DNA of 64,000 nucleotides, taken from positions 124,001-188,000 of the forward strand of contig NZ_JAGSCS010000003.1 in NCBI RefSeq assembly GCF_018128025.1. Direction: 5' to 3'. Below are positions 8,006 to 17,668 of the stretch, piece by piece. This DNA is from Proteiniclasticum sediminis. Lineage in GTDB: Bacteria; Bacillota; Clostridia; Clostridiales; Clostridiaceae. A program made the position numbers and the translations under genes. The notes under the pieces are model-generated. The model had not been told where the DNA came from and did no database searches. It saw only the letters and a program-made list of their open reading frames with translations. Within the stretch, counting starts at the first letter, position 1, and every line of letters begins with the position of its first letter.

Positions 8006-10189
8006 ATGACCTATGCACAACTGGTGGTGAATCATGAAGCCCAGGCCATGGACCGGCTGTTTACCTATGGCGTTCCGGAAGGAAAGACCGTAGCCGTGGG
8101 GCAGCGGGTGAAGGTGCCCTTCGGTCAGGGAAACCGCCGAGTGGATGCCTTTGTGCTCCAGGTCACCGAGGAGGCTCCCCAGGATCTGAAGGGGCTGAAG
8201 GAGATCAGCACCATTTTTCCGGAAAGTTATTTTGAGAAAGAGCACCTTCCCCTCATCGAAGCGGTGAGGAGCCGCTATTTGGCCACCTATCTGGATGCGG
8301 TGAAGCTTCTTTTGCCCAAGGGACTGCTCCAGGGGATGACCTACAAGACCAGCGAGAAGCTCTATTTCGCCCGTCCGGGGGAAGGGAAGTATGCCGATCC
8401 CCGTTATCAGAGCATTCTTCAGGAGGTAAAAGCCCATCCGGGGGAATACATCAAAGCGGATCTCGTGCGCATGGGATTTTCCCAGAGCTCCGTGAATACC
8501 CTGATCAAACATGGATTCCTGGAAATTCTCAGCGAGAATCAGTACCGGGTCAACCGGCAGAGTTATCCGGATTATGCGCCCCGGGTGCTCAATGCCGCCC
8601 AGGAGCGTGCCGTGAAGGCCGTGACGGATACACCGGGCACCTATCTTCTCCATGGGATCACCGGTTCGGGAAAGACGGAGGTGTTCCTTGAACTCATCCG
8701 CCGAAATCTCGAGGCGGGCCATGACAGCATCATGCTGGTTCCGGAGATCAGTCTCACCCCCCAAATGATTGAACGCTTTAAAGGAAGATTCGGGAAGGAC
8801 ATTACGATCTTTCACTCCCGGCTCAGTGACGGGGAACGCCACGACGAGTGGCACCGGGTTCGCCAAGGCCGGGTGAAAATTGCCATCGGCGCCCGATCGG
8901 CCCTTTTCCTTCCCTTTCAGGATCTGCGGCTGGTCATCATCGACGAGGAGCATGAAAGCACCTATAAGTCGGAGATGAGCCCCAAGTATAATGCCAAGGA
9001 AATGGCGGAGTTCATGCTGGAACGAAAAGACGGAAGGCTGGTCATGGCGTCAGCGACCCCCTCCATTGAGTCAACCCTCCGGGCGGAGCGCGGCGAGATC
9101 ACCAAACTGGAGCTGCCCGAGCGGGCCACCGCTGGGGTGCTTCCAGAGATGGAAATTGTGGATATGCGGGCGGAGCTCATGGCGGGAAACCGGACGATCT
9201 TCTCCCGGCCCCTCATGGCAGCCATGACGGAGGCCCTGGCCAAGGAAGAGCAGATCATTCTCTTTCTCAACCGCCGGGGATTTTCCACCTTTGTTTCCTG
9301 CCGCTCCTGCGGCTTTGTATTTAAGTGTCCCCAATGCGACATCAGTCTGACCTATCACCGGGACAATTCCCTCATGTGTCACCAGTGCGGCCAGCGCAAA
9401 TATCTTCCCAAGACCTGTCCTTCCTGCAGCTCCAAATACATCAAACAGTTTGGCACCGGGACGGAAAAGGTGGAGGAAGCCATTCGGCAGGCCTTTCCCC
9501 AGGCCCGGGTCATGCGGATGGACCGGGATACTACCCGGCAGAAGGATGCCTATGAAACCATGTACCAGGATTTTAAAAACAATCGCTGCGATATCCTCAT
9601 CGGGACCCAGATGATCAGCAAGGGGCTGGACTTCAAGGATGTGACCCTGGTGGGTATTTTAGCGGCGGATCTTTCCCTGAACCTGCCGGACTACCGGGCT
9701 TCGGAGAAGACTTTTCAGCTCATCACCCAGGTGGCCGGAAGGGCCGGCAGGGGGGATAAGCCGGGGAAGGTCATCATCCAGAGCTATTCGCCCGAGGAGA
9801 AAGCCATTGTGGCGGCAAAGGACCACGACTACGCCGGATTTTACCGCCAGGAAGTGGAAATGCGGAGGATGCTGCAAAATCCGCCCTTTTCGAAGATCCT
9901 GCAGATTATTCTGACTTCCCTTCAGGAGGAAGTCTTAATAAAAAATATACAGATCCTGGATTCGGTTTTAAGAAAATATTTGATAAAATATGATAAGATC
10001 ATTGTGTTGGGGCCCAGCCCTTGTCTGATTTCCAAGATCAAAAACCAGCATCGCTGGCAGATCCTGCTGAAAGGGGACATTGGGGAAGAAACCGCCCAGG
10101 CGGTGAAGGAGCTGGTCCAGAGTACGCTGGGAAAAGCGCAGAAGGACCTGAAGGTCAGCATTGACATCAACCCCAACAGCATGATGTAA
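8006..10189 (+). CDS. priA: Primosomal protein N', replication restart helicase PriA
   Basis: Superfamily 2 DNA helicase that reloads the replisome at stalled forks, 727 residues. The N-terminal part is the 3'-end binding domain (YAQLVVNHEAQAMDRLFTY). Walker A GSGKT is at residues 220-224 and the DEEH box at 313-316. A cysteine cluster from about residue 432 to 474 gives four CxxC pairs for two zinc ions (CRSC, CPQC, CHQC, CPSC). Helicase motifs V and VI follow (IGTQMISKGLDF, QVAGRAGRG). Length is near the usual 730-800. It starts a run of closely spaced genes with def and fmt. Confidence 0.97.
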   Translation: MTYAQLVVNHEAQAMDRLFTYGVPEGKTVAVGQRVKVPFGQGNRRVDAFVLQVTEEAPQDLKGLKEISTIFPESYFEKEHLPLIEAVRSRYLATYLDAVKLLLPKGLLQGMTYKTSEKLYFARPGEGKYADPRYQSILQEVKAHPGEYIKADLVRMGFSQSSVNTLIKHGFLEILSENQYRVNRQSYPDYAPRVLNAAQERAVKAVTDTPGTYLLHGITGSGKTEVFLELIRRNLEAGHDSIMLVPEISLTPQMIERFKGRFGKDITIFHSRLSDGERHDEWHRVRQGRVKIAIGARSALFLPFQDLRLVIIDEEHESTYKSEMSPKYNAKEMAEFMLERKDGRLVMASATPSIESTLRAERGEITKLELPERATAGVLPEMEIVDMRAELMAGNRTIFSRPLMAAMTEALAKEEQIILFLNRRGFSTFVSCRSCGFVFKCPQCDISLTYHRDNSLMCHQCGQRKYLPKTCPSCSSKYIKQFGTGTEKVEEAIRQAFPQARVMRMDRDTTRQKDAYETMYQDFKNNRCDILIGTQMISKGLDFKDVTLVGILAADLSLNLPDYRASEKTFQLITQVAGRAGRGDKPGKVIIQSYSPEEKAIVAAKDHDYAGFYRQEVEMRRMLQNPPFSKILQIILTSLQEEVLIKNIQILDSVLRKYLIKYDKIIVLGPSPCLISKIKNQHRWQILLKGDIGEETAQAVKELVQSTLGKAQKDLKVSIDINPNSMM

Positions 10190-10222
10190 ACACCAATGAG
10201 AATAAATGAAGAGGAGTATTTT

Positions 10223-10738
10223 ATGGGATTACGAGAAATGAGAGTTGTACCGGACAGCATACTGCGAAAGAAGGCCAAGCCGGTGGCCGAAATGACCCCC
10301 CGCCTCCAGACCCTGGTGCGGGATATGTTCAACACCATGGATCATGAGGATGGAGTGGGCCTGGCGGCTCCCCAGGTGGGGATTCTGAAGCGGATTTTCA
10401 CCGTGGGTGTGGGCGATGTGCGCCTGTGCTTTGTGAATCCGGAAATCCTGGAGACGAAGGGGGAAGTCCTGGACATCGAAGGTTGCCTGTCCATCCCCGG
10501 AGAAACGGGCATCGTGAAGAGACCCCAGTACGTGAAGGCCAAGGCCATGAATGAGAATGGCGAAGAGTTTGTCATCGAAGCCCAGAATCTTCTGGCTCGC
10601 TGCATTCTTCATGAGTATGACCATTTAGAAGGGGTCTTGTTCACCGACAAACTGGAGCCGGAGGATGAGGATTTCGAACCGGAAGAAACCGACGATGATT
10701 ACCTCATCAGCCTGAACTTCCTGAAAAAGGAGAAGTAA
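10223..10738 (+). CDS. def: Peptide deformylase
   Basis: Removes the formyl group from N-terminal fMet of new proteins; 171 residues. All three metal-site motifs are present: GVGLAAPQVG, EGCLSIPGE with the metal Cys, and HEYDH with two metal His and the catalytic Glu. The frame is open 27 bases further upstream to another ATG, but GAGGAG lies 6 bases before the ATG at 10223 and the family starts here (MGLREMRVVPD). The C-terminal tail is acidic (EPEDEDFEPEETDDD). Its stop codon is followed at once by the fmt ATG. Confidence 0.97.
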   Translation: MGLREMRVVPDSILRKKAKPVAEMTPRLQTLVRDMFNTMDHEDGVGLAAPQVGILKRIFTVGVGDVRLCFVNPEILETKGEVLDIEGCLSIPGETGIVKRPQYVKAKAMNENGEEFVIEAQNLLARCILHEYDHLEGVLFTDKLEPEDEDFEPEETDDDYLISLNFLKKEK

Positions 10739-11674
10739 ATGAAGATCATTTTTATGGGCACACCAGATTTTGCTGTGCCTTCGCTTTGCGCCCTGGATGA
10801 CTGCTATGGGGTATCCCTGGTGCTGACCCAGCCCGACAAGCCCGTGGGCAGGGGGAAGAAGGTTCGGTTTTCTCCCGTGAAGGAGGAGGCCATGAAACGC
10901 GGCATCGAGGTACTCCAGCCGGAGCGGCTAAGGCGGGATCAGGAGGTCATTGCCCGCATGAAGAGCCTGGAACCGGACTTCATCATCGTGGTGGCCTATG
11001 GGCAGATTCTGTCGGAGGAAGTGCTGGCCATTCCCCGCTACGGCTGCATCAATCTCCATGCCAGCCTGCTCCCGAAGCTTCGGGGGGCTGCGCCCCTGAA
11101 TTATGCCCTCATCGAAGGGTATCAGGAGACGGGCAATACCACCATGCTCATGGACAAGGGTCTCGATACGGGAGACATGCTTTTAAGGGAAACTTATCCC
11201 ATCGATGATAATCTAAACGTAGAAGAGCTCCATGACCGGCTCAGCCAAAGCGGAGGGGATCTCCTTCTGCGTACTGTGGAAGGGCTCCTTAACGGCAGCC
11301 TCACCGGAGAAAAGCAGGATTCCGCGGAATCCACCTATGCGCCTCTCATCACCAAGGAAACCTGCGAGATCGACTGGAATGTTTCGGCTAGGGAGATTCA
11401 TAACCGAGTCCGGGGACTTTCTCCCGTTCCTGGCGCCGTATCCACCTTAGGTCAAGACCGGGTAAAGATCCTGGAGACCCTGGTGCTGAACCATGATTAC
11501 CCGGAACCGGGAAAGATTGTGGAAGTGTCCAAGGATGGCATCCTGGTGGCAGCGGGCAAAGGGTCCGTTCTCATCAAGCGGCTGCAGTTCCCGGGAAAGA
11601 AACCCATGGCGGTGCGGGATTTCCTCAACGGTCACACGGTCACGGAGACCAAGTTTACAAGGAGTGATCTATAA
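10739..11674 (+). CDS. fmt: Methionyl-tRNA formyltransferase
   Basis: Transfers a formyl group from 10-formyltetrahydrofolate to initiator Met-tRNA; 311 residues, the usual length. The N-terminal formyltransferase domain starts KIIFMGTPDFAVPSL and includes the active-site stretch NLHASLLPKLRGAAPLNYALI. The C-terminal OB-fold tRNA domain starts about residue 205 (YAPLITKETCEIDW). It abuts def without a gap, which pairs formylation and deformylation, and shares one base with the next gene. Confidence 0.97.
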   Translation: MKIIFMGTPDFAVPSLCALDDCYGVSLVLTQPDKPVGRGKKVRFSPVKEEAMKRGIEVLQPERLRRDQEVIARMKSLEPDFIIVVAYGQILSEEVLAIPRYGCINLHASLLPKLRGAAPLNYALIEGYQETGNTTMLMDKGLDTGDMLLRETYPIDDNLNVEELHDRLSQSGGDLLLRTVEGLLNGSLTGEKQDSAESTYAPLITKETCEIDWNVSAREIHNRVRGLSPVPGAVSTLGQDRVKILETLVLNHDYPEPGKIVEVSKDGILVAAGKGSVLIKRLQFPGKKPMAVRDFLNGHTVTETKFTRSDL

Positions 11675-12366
11675 TGTTTCCTTATTTCACCATGGACTAC
11701 ACGATTATTTTCCTGATTCCGGCCATGCTGCTGGCCATGTATGCCCAGGGCAAGGTCCGGAGCACCTACAATATCTACTCCCGGGAGCGGGTAGCCAGCG
11801 GCATGAGCGGCGCTGAAGTAGCGCGGATGGTTCTGGACCGGTCCGGTCTTCCGAATGTCCGGATTGAGCGGGTTCCCGGAAACCTCACCGATCATTACGA
11901 TCCTCGGACCAAGGTGCTGCGCCTCTCCGATGAGGTCTACAGCAAAGCCACCATCGCCTCCGCCGGTGTGGCCGCCCATGAGGCGGGTCATGCCATTCAG
12001 GACCAGGTGAGCTACGGTCCCCTGAAGCTCCGGGGACTCATGGTGCCCATGGCTAGCTTCGGCTCACGGTTTGCCATGCTCATCGTCATCGTGGGACTCA
12101 TCTTCTCCATACCCACGATCATGGATGTGGGGATCCTTCTCTTTTCCCTGGTGGTTCTTTTCCAGCTCATTACCCTGCCCGTGGAGTTCAATGCTTCCCG
12201 CCGGGCTTTGGCGGTTCTGGGCGATTACCAGATTTTAAATTATGACGAAGTCCCCAAGGCCAAGAAGGTACTGGATGCTGCAGCCCTGACCTATGTGGCT
12301 GCTGCCTTCTCCGCCATCATGAGCTTAGTTCGTCTTCTGGTTCTTCGAAACCGGAGAAGGGATTAG
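11674..12366 (+). CDS. Neutral zinc metallopeptidase, YugP family
   Basis: Membrane-bound metallopeptidase family common in Firmicutes, 230 residues. The zinc motif HEAGH is near residue 104 (GVAAHEAGHAIQDQVSY). There is one membrane segment at the N-terminus (YTIIFLIPAMLLAMYAQG) and two to three further ones after the active site (FAMLIVIVGLIFSI, GILLFSLVVLFQLI). A conserved segment EFNASRRAL follows. The substrate is not known. It overlaps fmt by one base and precedes rsmB by 8 bases, so all are in one operon. Confidence 0.88.
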   Translation: MFPYFTMDYTIIFLIPAMLLAMYAQGKVRSTYNIYSRERVASGMSGAEVARMVLDRSGLPNVRIERVPGNLTDHYDPRTKVLRLSDEVYSKATIASAGVAAHEAGHAIQDQVSYGPLKLRGLMVPMASFGSRFAMLIVIVGLIFSIPTIMDVGILLFSLVVLFQLITLPVEFNASRRALAVLGDYQILNYDEVPKAKKVLDAAALTYVAAAFSAIMSLVRLLVLRNRRRD

Positions 12367-12374
12367 GTGGATTC

Positions 12375-13700
12375 ATGACGAAGAATGCCCGAGAAATCAC
12401 GGTGGACGTCTTAAATCGAGTACTGTATCAGGGGGCATTTTCCAACCTGGCGTTGGATCATGCCTTTTCTTCTGCCGCCCTCAAGGAAGAGGACACGGGG
12501 CTGGTGACGGAACTGACCTATGGCACCCTGAAGCATCTCCTTACCCTGAACAAGATTCTGGAGGCCAATGTCTCCCTGCCCCTGAAGAAAATCGAGCGGT
12601 CGGTGCTGAACATCCTCCGGATCTCCATCTACCAGATGACGTATCTCGACCGGATTCCGCCCTATGCCGTCATCAATGAGGCGGTGAACCTGACGAAGAA
12701 GCTGGCGCCCAAAGCCAGCGGCTTTGTCAACGGGGTTCTGCGGGGCTACCTTCGGCATAAGGATGTCCCGTTGACCTACGCCTCTTTGGAGGAGGAACTG
12801 TCGGTGTCCTATTCTTTCCCCCTCTGGATGGTGAAGCTCTTTCAGGAGCAGTATGGTGAAGAGGCCCAGGCCATCCTGGCGGGACTCAATGAACGGCCGG
12901 CCATCACCTATCGGGTCAATACCCTGAAGATGACCCGGGAGGAAGCGTTGGACATCCTCCTGAAGGAGGGCTATAATGCCACACCGACCAAGATCTCACC
13001 CTATGGGATTGAAGTCCTGGGAGGAAGGGATGTGCAGCGGAACGTCCTCTTCCAGCAAGGGGTCCTCACGGTCCAGGACGAAAGCTCCATGCTGGTGGCA
13101 CCGGCCCTGGTGGAGGAAAAGGCTTCCCGTTACCTGGATCTTTGCGCGGCTCCCGGGGGGAAAACCACCCATTTAGCGGAGCTCACCGGGGATCAAAAGG
13201 ATATTCGCGCCTTCGACCTCTATGACAGCAAAATCCGGCTTATCACGCAAAATATCCAGCGGCTGGGCCTGACGAGCATCACGGCAAAGAAGCAGGATGC
13301 CACGGTGTTTCAGAAGGAGCTGGCAGGCAGCGCCCAGGTGCTGCTGGATGCCCCCTGCTCCGGACTGGGCATCATCCGGAAGAAACCGGAGATCAAGTAC
13401 ACCAAGGGAGTAGATGAGCTGGAGAGCCTGGTGGCGCTCCAGCGAGAGCTTCTTAGGGTCGTGAAAGACTATGTGCTTCCCGGCGGGCTTCTGGTCTACT
13501 CCACCTGTACCCTGAACCGGGCGGAAAATGAGGACAATGTCCGCTGGTTCCTGGAACAGAATTCGGATTTTGAAGCGGAACCCTTGTCCCTCCCTTCGGA
13601 TCCCCGCCTGCTTGTCACGGCGGAAGGGTTTGTCACGGTGCTGCCGGGACAGACCATGGATGGGTTCTTCATTGCAAGGCTGCGGCGTAAAATCGTGTAA
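12375..13700 (+). CDS. rsmB: 16S rRNA (cytosine-967-C5)-methyltransferase RsmB
   Basis: Methylates C967 of 16S rRNA with S-adenosylmethionine; 441 residues. The N-terminal third is a NusB-like RNA-binding domain (REITVDVLNRVLYQGAFSNLAL). The catalytic part has the SAM site DLCAAPGGKTTH, the motif DAPCSGLGIIRKKPEIK with one catalytic Cys, and YSTCTLNRAENE with the second. SD AGGTGGA precedes the ATG. A long hairpin terminator follows. Confidence 0.96.
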   Translation: MTKNAREITVDVLNRVLYQGAFSNLALDHAFSSAALKEEDTGLVTELTYGTLKHLLTLNKILEANVSLPLKKIERSVLNILRISIYQMTYLDRIPPYAVINEAVNLTKKLAPKASGFVNGVLRGYLRHKDVPLTYASLEEELSVSYSFPLWMVKLFQEQYGEEAQAILAGLNERPAITYRVNTLKMTREEALDILLKEGYNATPTKISPYGIEVLGGRDVQRNVLFQQGVLTVQDESSMLVAPALVEEKASRYLDLCAAPGGKTTHLAELTGDQKDIRAFDLYDSKIRLITQNIQRLGLTSITAKKQDATVFQKELAGSAQVLLDAPCSGLGIIRKKPEIKYTKGVDELESLVALQRELLRVVKDYVLPGGLLVYSTCTLNRAENEDNVRWFLEQNSDFEAEPLSLPSDPRLLVTAEGFVTVLPGQTMDGFFIARLRRKIV

Positions 13701-13704
13701 ATCG

Positions 13705-13757
13705 GACTTCGCTTCATCTTTTCCGTAAGGGATGGGATGATCGCGAAGTCATTTCTT
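13705..13757 (+). terminator. Terminator of the priA-rsmB operon
   Basis: Arms GACTTCGC (13705-13712) and GCGAAGTC (13743-13750), with further partial pairing of TTCATC and GATGA inside, followed by ATTTCTTT. Confidence 0.7.
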
Positions 13758-13887
13758 TGCGAAAAAGGGGAAAACCCTTGAACGGCAAACATCATAAAAG
13801 TTTAAAGAAATTTAACGGATTATATGTTAAAATTGAGGTTATGAAAAACGGACACCGGGTAAGGGGTCTGAATAAAGGAAGGAATTC

Positions 13888-14913
13888 ATGCAGAATCTAT
13901 TTGATCTGTCCCTGGAAGAGCTGAAAGCCTGGTTCGTCCGGCAGGGGGAACCCGCTTTCCGGGCAAAGCAGGTATATGACTATATTTATAAAGGATGCTA
14001 CGAGGTGGAAGCCATGAAGACGCTGAATGCCAGCGCCCGAATGAAGCTTCAGGAGAACTTCACCATCGCCCTGCCCAGGATCGTGGAGAAGCGCATGTCG
14101 AAAGACGGCACGGTGAAGATGCTCCTAGGTCTGGAGGACGGCAACATCATCGAAACCGTCATCATGAAGTACCACTACGGCTATTCCGTGTGTGTCTCCT
14201 GCCAGATCGGGTGCAAAATGGGCTGCAGCTTCTGTGCCTCCACCAAGGGCGGCATGGTGCGCAACCTCACCGCCGGGGAGATCCTGGGTCAGGTGCTGGC
14301 TGCCGGCCAGCTGGTGGGGGAACGAATCTCCCATGTGGTGTGCATGGGCTCCGGCGAACCTTTGGACAACTTTGAGGAAGTGATGAAGTTTCTCGCCCTG
14401 GTCAATGCCAAGGAAGGGCTGAACCTTTCCCACCGGAACATCACCGTATCCACCTGCGGACTGGTGGACAAGATCTACGAGCTGGCGGACAAGAAGCTCC
14501 AGATCACCTTGGCCATTTCCCTCCATGCCGTCACCGACGAAAGCCGGAAGAAGATTATGCCTATAGCGAATAAATATAGTATCCATGAAATCCTAAATAG
14601 TGTAAAATATTACATGAATGCAACGGGCCGGCGAGTGACCTTTGAGTACGCTCTGGTCCGCGGCTCCAATGACACGGAGGCGGATGCCCATGCGCTGGCG
14701 GACCTTTTACGGTCGCTGAAAACCCATGTGAATCTCATCCCGGTGAATACCATCAAAGAAATGCTTTATCTGCCGTCATCGGACGAGTCCATCACCCGAT
14801 TCCAGAAGATTCTTCTGGATCATGGCGTGGAGGCCACGGTACGGCGAGAAATGGGTTCGGACATCGATGCGGCGTGCGGACAGCTCAGACGAAGTTATCT
14901 GGAGAAAATCTAG
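13888..14913 (+). CDS. rlmN: Dual-specificity 23S rRNA/tRNA adenine-C2 methyltransferase RlmN
   Basis: Radical SAM enzyme that methylates A2503 of 23S rRNA and A37 of some tRNAs; 341 residues. The cluster motif is CKMGCSFC (CxxxCxxC). The second reactive Cys of the methyl-transfer mechanism is in [10 protein letters not shown] near the C-terminus. The N-terminal accessory domain ([26 protein letters not shown]) is complete. It follows a 187-base gap with the rsmB terminator and an AT-rich stretch; a -10-like TAAAAT is near 13829 but the promoter is not clear. The Ser/Thr phosphatase gene follows after 14 bases. Confidence 0.97.
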   Translation: MQNLFDLSLEELKAWFVRQGEPAFRAKQVYDYIYKGCYEVEAMKTLNASARMKLQENFTIALPRIVEKRMSKDGTVKMLLGLEDGNIIETVIMKYHYGYSVCVSCQIGCKMGCSFCASTKGGMVRNLTAGEILGQVLAAGQLVGERISHVVCMGSGEPLDNFEEVMKFLALVNAKEGLNLSHRNITVSTCGLVDKIYELADKKLQITLAISLHAVTDESRKKIMPIANKYSIHEILNSVKYYMNATGRRVTFEYALVRGSNDTEADAHALADLLRSLKTHVNLIPVNTIKEMLYLPSSDESITRFQKILLDHGVEATVRREMGSDIDAACGQLRRSYLEKI

Positions 14914-14927
14914 GCAAGGAGATTGTG

Positions 14928-15653
14928 ATGATCGAACGGATATCGGATATCGGGAATATCAGAAAACTCAACGAGGATACCTACGGCATTCTTGAGGATC
15001 CGCGGTTCAACCTTTTTGTCATCTGTGACGGAATGGGCGGGCATAATGCCGGGGAAGTGGCCAGTGCTCTGGCCAAGGACACGGTCCTGTCTTCCACGGC
15101 CAAGGACTTTCATGGGGAACATCCCCTGGAAGTCTTGGTGGGTGCCCTTTATGAGGCGAATCGGCTAATCCATACCCAGGCCATGGGCGAACGAACCTTA
15201 AGCGGCATGGGGACCACGGTCACGGCAGCGCTCTCGTATGGGGGTAAGCTCTATGTGGCCCATGTGGGGGACAGTTCCCTCTACCAGATCCGGGACGGCG
15301 GGATCCTGAAAATCACCCGGGACCACAGTCTGGTCCAGGAACTGGTGGATCAGGGGAAACTCGCTCCGGAAGACGCCAAGCACCATCCCAATAAAAATAT
15401 CATCACCCGGGCTGTGGGAACCAACGGGGAAGTTACGGCGGACACCTGGGTCCTTGATACCCAGGAGGAGGATATCTACATCCTCTGCACCGACGGCCTC
15501 ACGGACTATCTCGCCGACGAAGAGATCCTGGACGCCATTACCCATCATCAAGATCAGAAAGACTCCATGATTGCCCTGGCGAATTTGGCCAAGGAACGTG
15601 GCGGAAAAGACAATATCACGTTAGTAATTTTTGGAGGAGAAGCACTTAAATGA
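14928..15653 (+). CDS. stp: PP2C-type serine/threonine phosphatase
   Basis: Metal-dependent protein phosphatase that opposes the PASTA kinase next to it; 241 residues. PP2C motifs are seen in order: IGNIRKLNEDTYG, FVICDGMGGHNAGEVAS, LSGMGTTVTAAL, VAHVGDSSLYQIR, TRDHSLVQELVDQG, ILCTDGLTDYL and GGKDNITLVIF. The start is the ATG at 14928, with AAGGAG 6 bases before it. An earlier in-frame ATG would lie inside rlmN. The stop overlaps the kinase start as ATGA. Confidence 0.96.
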   Translation: MIERISDIGNIRKLNEDTYGILEDPRFNLFVICDGMGGHNAGEVASALAKDTVLSSTAKDFHGEHPLEVLVGALYEANRLIHTQAMGERTLSGMGTTVTAALSYGGKLYVAHVGDSSLYQIRDGGILKITRDHSLVQELVDQGKLAPEDAKHHPNKNIITRAVGTNGEVTADTWVLDTQEEDIYILCTDGLTDYLADEEILDAITHHQDQKDSMIALANLAKERGGKDNITLVIFGGEALK

Positions 15654-17545
15654 TAGGAAGAATATTAGGAAAGCGATACGAAATCACCGAAAAGATCGCC
15701 CAAGGCGGGATGTCCACGGTGTACAAGGCTCTGGATCTCAATCTCAACCGCTATGATGCGGTGAAGATTCTGAAAGAGGAGTTTGCCCAGAATCCGGAGA
15801 TTCTGGAGCGATTCAAGCAGGAAGCCAATGCGGTGGCGTTCCTTTCCCATCCCAACATCGTCAACATCTATAATGTGGGAAGCGAAGGGAATATCCACTA
15901 CATCGTCATGGAGTATGTCAAGGGTCAGACCTTGAAAGAGATTATCCGCAGCAAGGGAATGCTCCCCAATGAGGAAATACTCAACTACTCCTACCAGATT
16001 TCCCGGGCTCTGGAGTCTGCCCATAACAGCAACATCATCCACCGGGACATCAAGCCCCATAATATCATCATCACCCGGGATAATCTGGTGAAGGTCACGG
16101 ATTTTGGCATTGCCAAGCATTCGGATTCGGCCACCATCACCAATTCCGGGAAGATCATCGGCTCGGCGCATTATTTTTCCCCAGAGCAGGCCCGGGGAAA
16201 TATGACGGATCGCCGCTCGGACATCTATTCCCTGGGTATTGTCATGTACGAAATGGCCACGGGCACCGTACCCTTTGATGCGGAAAGTCCCATCACCATT
16301 GCCCTGATGCATATGCAGGAACCCCTGCCTTCGCCCAAACTGAAAAATCCTCAGCTCAGCGACGGTCTGGAGCGCATCATCCTCCGTGCCACCGCCAAGA
16401 ACCCCATCGACCGCTATCAGCGCATCGAAGATATGATGATGGACCTGAGAACCCTCATGGCCGGCGAACGGCTGGTGGGGGAAGTGAACCCAAATAACGG
16501 CAGCACCCAAATTATGGGGGCCGTAGTACCGGAGAGTAAGAAGATGAAGAATGACATTTATGACGACGAAAGACCATCCAGCAGCAAGAAGCGAGGCCTG
16601 ATCATCGGGCTGGCCATGATCCTGGTGGTGGTGGTGGGTGCCCTCATCGGCAATGCCGTATTCAAGGGCATGAACAACAACAATCCCCCCATTGTGGCTG
16701 AAGACGAAGTGGCGGTTCCCAATCTCGTGGGCAAAACCCAGGAGCAGGCGGAAGCCGAGCTGAAGGCCCTGGGACTGGAGCTGGAAGTCACCTCCACGGA
16801 AACTTCCGATAAGCCCGAAGGCGAAGTGCTGCGCACCGTTCCGGAAGCCAACACCAAAGTGAAGAAGGGCGCCTCCGTGGGCGTCGTTTTAAGCGGCGGC
16901 CTGGAGAAGCTTCTGGTCCCGGATGTCACCGGATCCACCAAGGAAGCAGCGGAAATTACCCTGATGAACAATGGCTTCATCCTGGGCGGCGTTTCCGATG
17001 AATACAACGATACCATCCCCGCAGGGGAAGTCATCCGTCAGGATCCCATGGTGAACACCTCCATGCCCAAGGGAAGTCCCATCAGCATCGTGATTTCCAA
17101 AGGCCCGGAAGTGACCCTGTCTGCCGTGCCCGGACTGATCGGAAAAACTGAGCGGGAAGCTCAGGCGCTTCTGGAATCCAGAAACCTGGTGCTGGATCCG
17201 GTGATCAACAAGGTTCCCACGGGGGATGAAGCCTTGAACGGCCGAGTTTCTGCCCAGAACATTCCCGAAGGAACGGAAATCAAGCAGGGCTCCAGTGTCA
17301 TCATCACCGTGTATGAGTACAAGACTGTGCAGATTCCCTTCAATCTGGTGGGAAAGAAAGCCAGCGAGGTCATGGCCCTCATCAATGCGGCCAACCTGAA
17401 GGGGGTCTATATCGCCGGCACCGAAAGCAGCGACATCGTGGTGGAAGTTTCACCTTCCTCCGGAACCCTGGTGCCCTATGGCTCCACCGTGGAGATCCTG
17501 GGTGAACCGGAACAGATCGGACCTCAGACACCTGCCAATCCGTAA
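15650..17545 (+). CDS. prkC: PASTA-domain serine/threonine protein kinase (PrkC/StkP type)
   Basis: Membrane kinase that senses cell-wall fragments and phosphorylates cell-division and translation factors; 631 residues. The kinase domain takes up residues 8-270, with the glycine loop IAQGGMST, the catalytic loop HRDIKPHN near residue 131, and DFGIAKH. One membrane segment lies at about 315-337 (GLIIGLAMILVVVVGALIG), so the C-terminal half is outside. Outside are three clear PASTA repeats (PNLVGKTQEQAEAEL, PDVTGSTKEAAEITL, PGLIGKTEREAQALL) and a fourth, more diverged one (FNLVGKKASEVMAL). It is coupled to stp by a 4-base overlap. Confidence 0.96.
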   Translation: MIGRILGKRYEITEKIAQGGMSTVYKALDLNLNRYDAVKILKEEFAQNPEILERFKQEANAVAFLSHPNIVNIYNVGSEGNIHYIVMEYVKGQTLKEIIRSKGMLPNEEILNYSYQISRALESAHNSNIIHRDIKPHNIIITRDNLVKVTDFGIAKHSDSATITNSGKIIGSAHYFSPEQARGNMTDRRSDIYSLGIVMYEMATGTVPFDAESPITIALMHMQEPLPSPKLKNPQLSDGLERIILRATAKNPIDRYQRIEDMMMDLRTLMAGERLVGEVNPNNGSTQIMGAVVPESKKMKNDIYDDERPSSSKKRGLIIGLAMILVVVVGALIGNAVFKGMNNNNPPIVAEDEVAVPNLVGKTQEQAEAELKALGLELEVTSTETSDKPEGEVLRTVPEANTKVKKGASVGVVLSGGLEKLLVPDVTGSTKEAAEITLMNNGFILGGVSDEYNDTIPAGEVIRQDPMVNTSMPKGSPISIVISKGPEVTLSAVPGLIGKTEREAQALLESRNLVLDPVINKVPTGDEALNGRVSAQNIPEGTEIKQGSSVIITVYEYKTVQIPFNLVGKKASEVMALINAANLKGVYIAGTESSDIVVEVSPSSGTLVPYGSTVEILGEPEQIGPQTPANP

Positions 17546-17556
17546 AACTGAGCCTT

Positions 17557-17590
17557 CAGCCGGAACCTTCATCGGTTCCGGCTGTTCTGA
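17557..17590 (+). terminator. Hairpin after prkC
   Basis: Perfect arms CAGCCGGAACC (17557-17567) and GGTTCCGGCTG (17574-17584) followed only by TTCT, so it is a weak terminator or an mRNA end stabiliser. Confidence 0.6.
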
Positions 17591-17606
17591 TGTCTCGCAA
17601 GATTTT

Positions 17607-17635
17607 TCGGCAGGAAAGGAAAAATCGTCTATAAT
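17607..17635 (+). promoter_or_regulatory. Candidate promoter of rsgA
   Basis: A -10 TATAAT (17630-17635) and -35 TCGGCA at a 17-base spacing, about 35 bases before the rsgA start. Confidence 0.5.
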
Positions 17636-17668
17636 GGAAGAAGAATCATCAAAAAAAGGACGGATGCA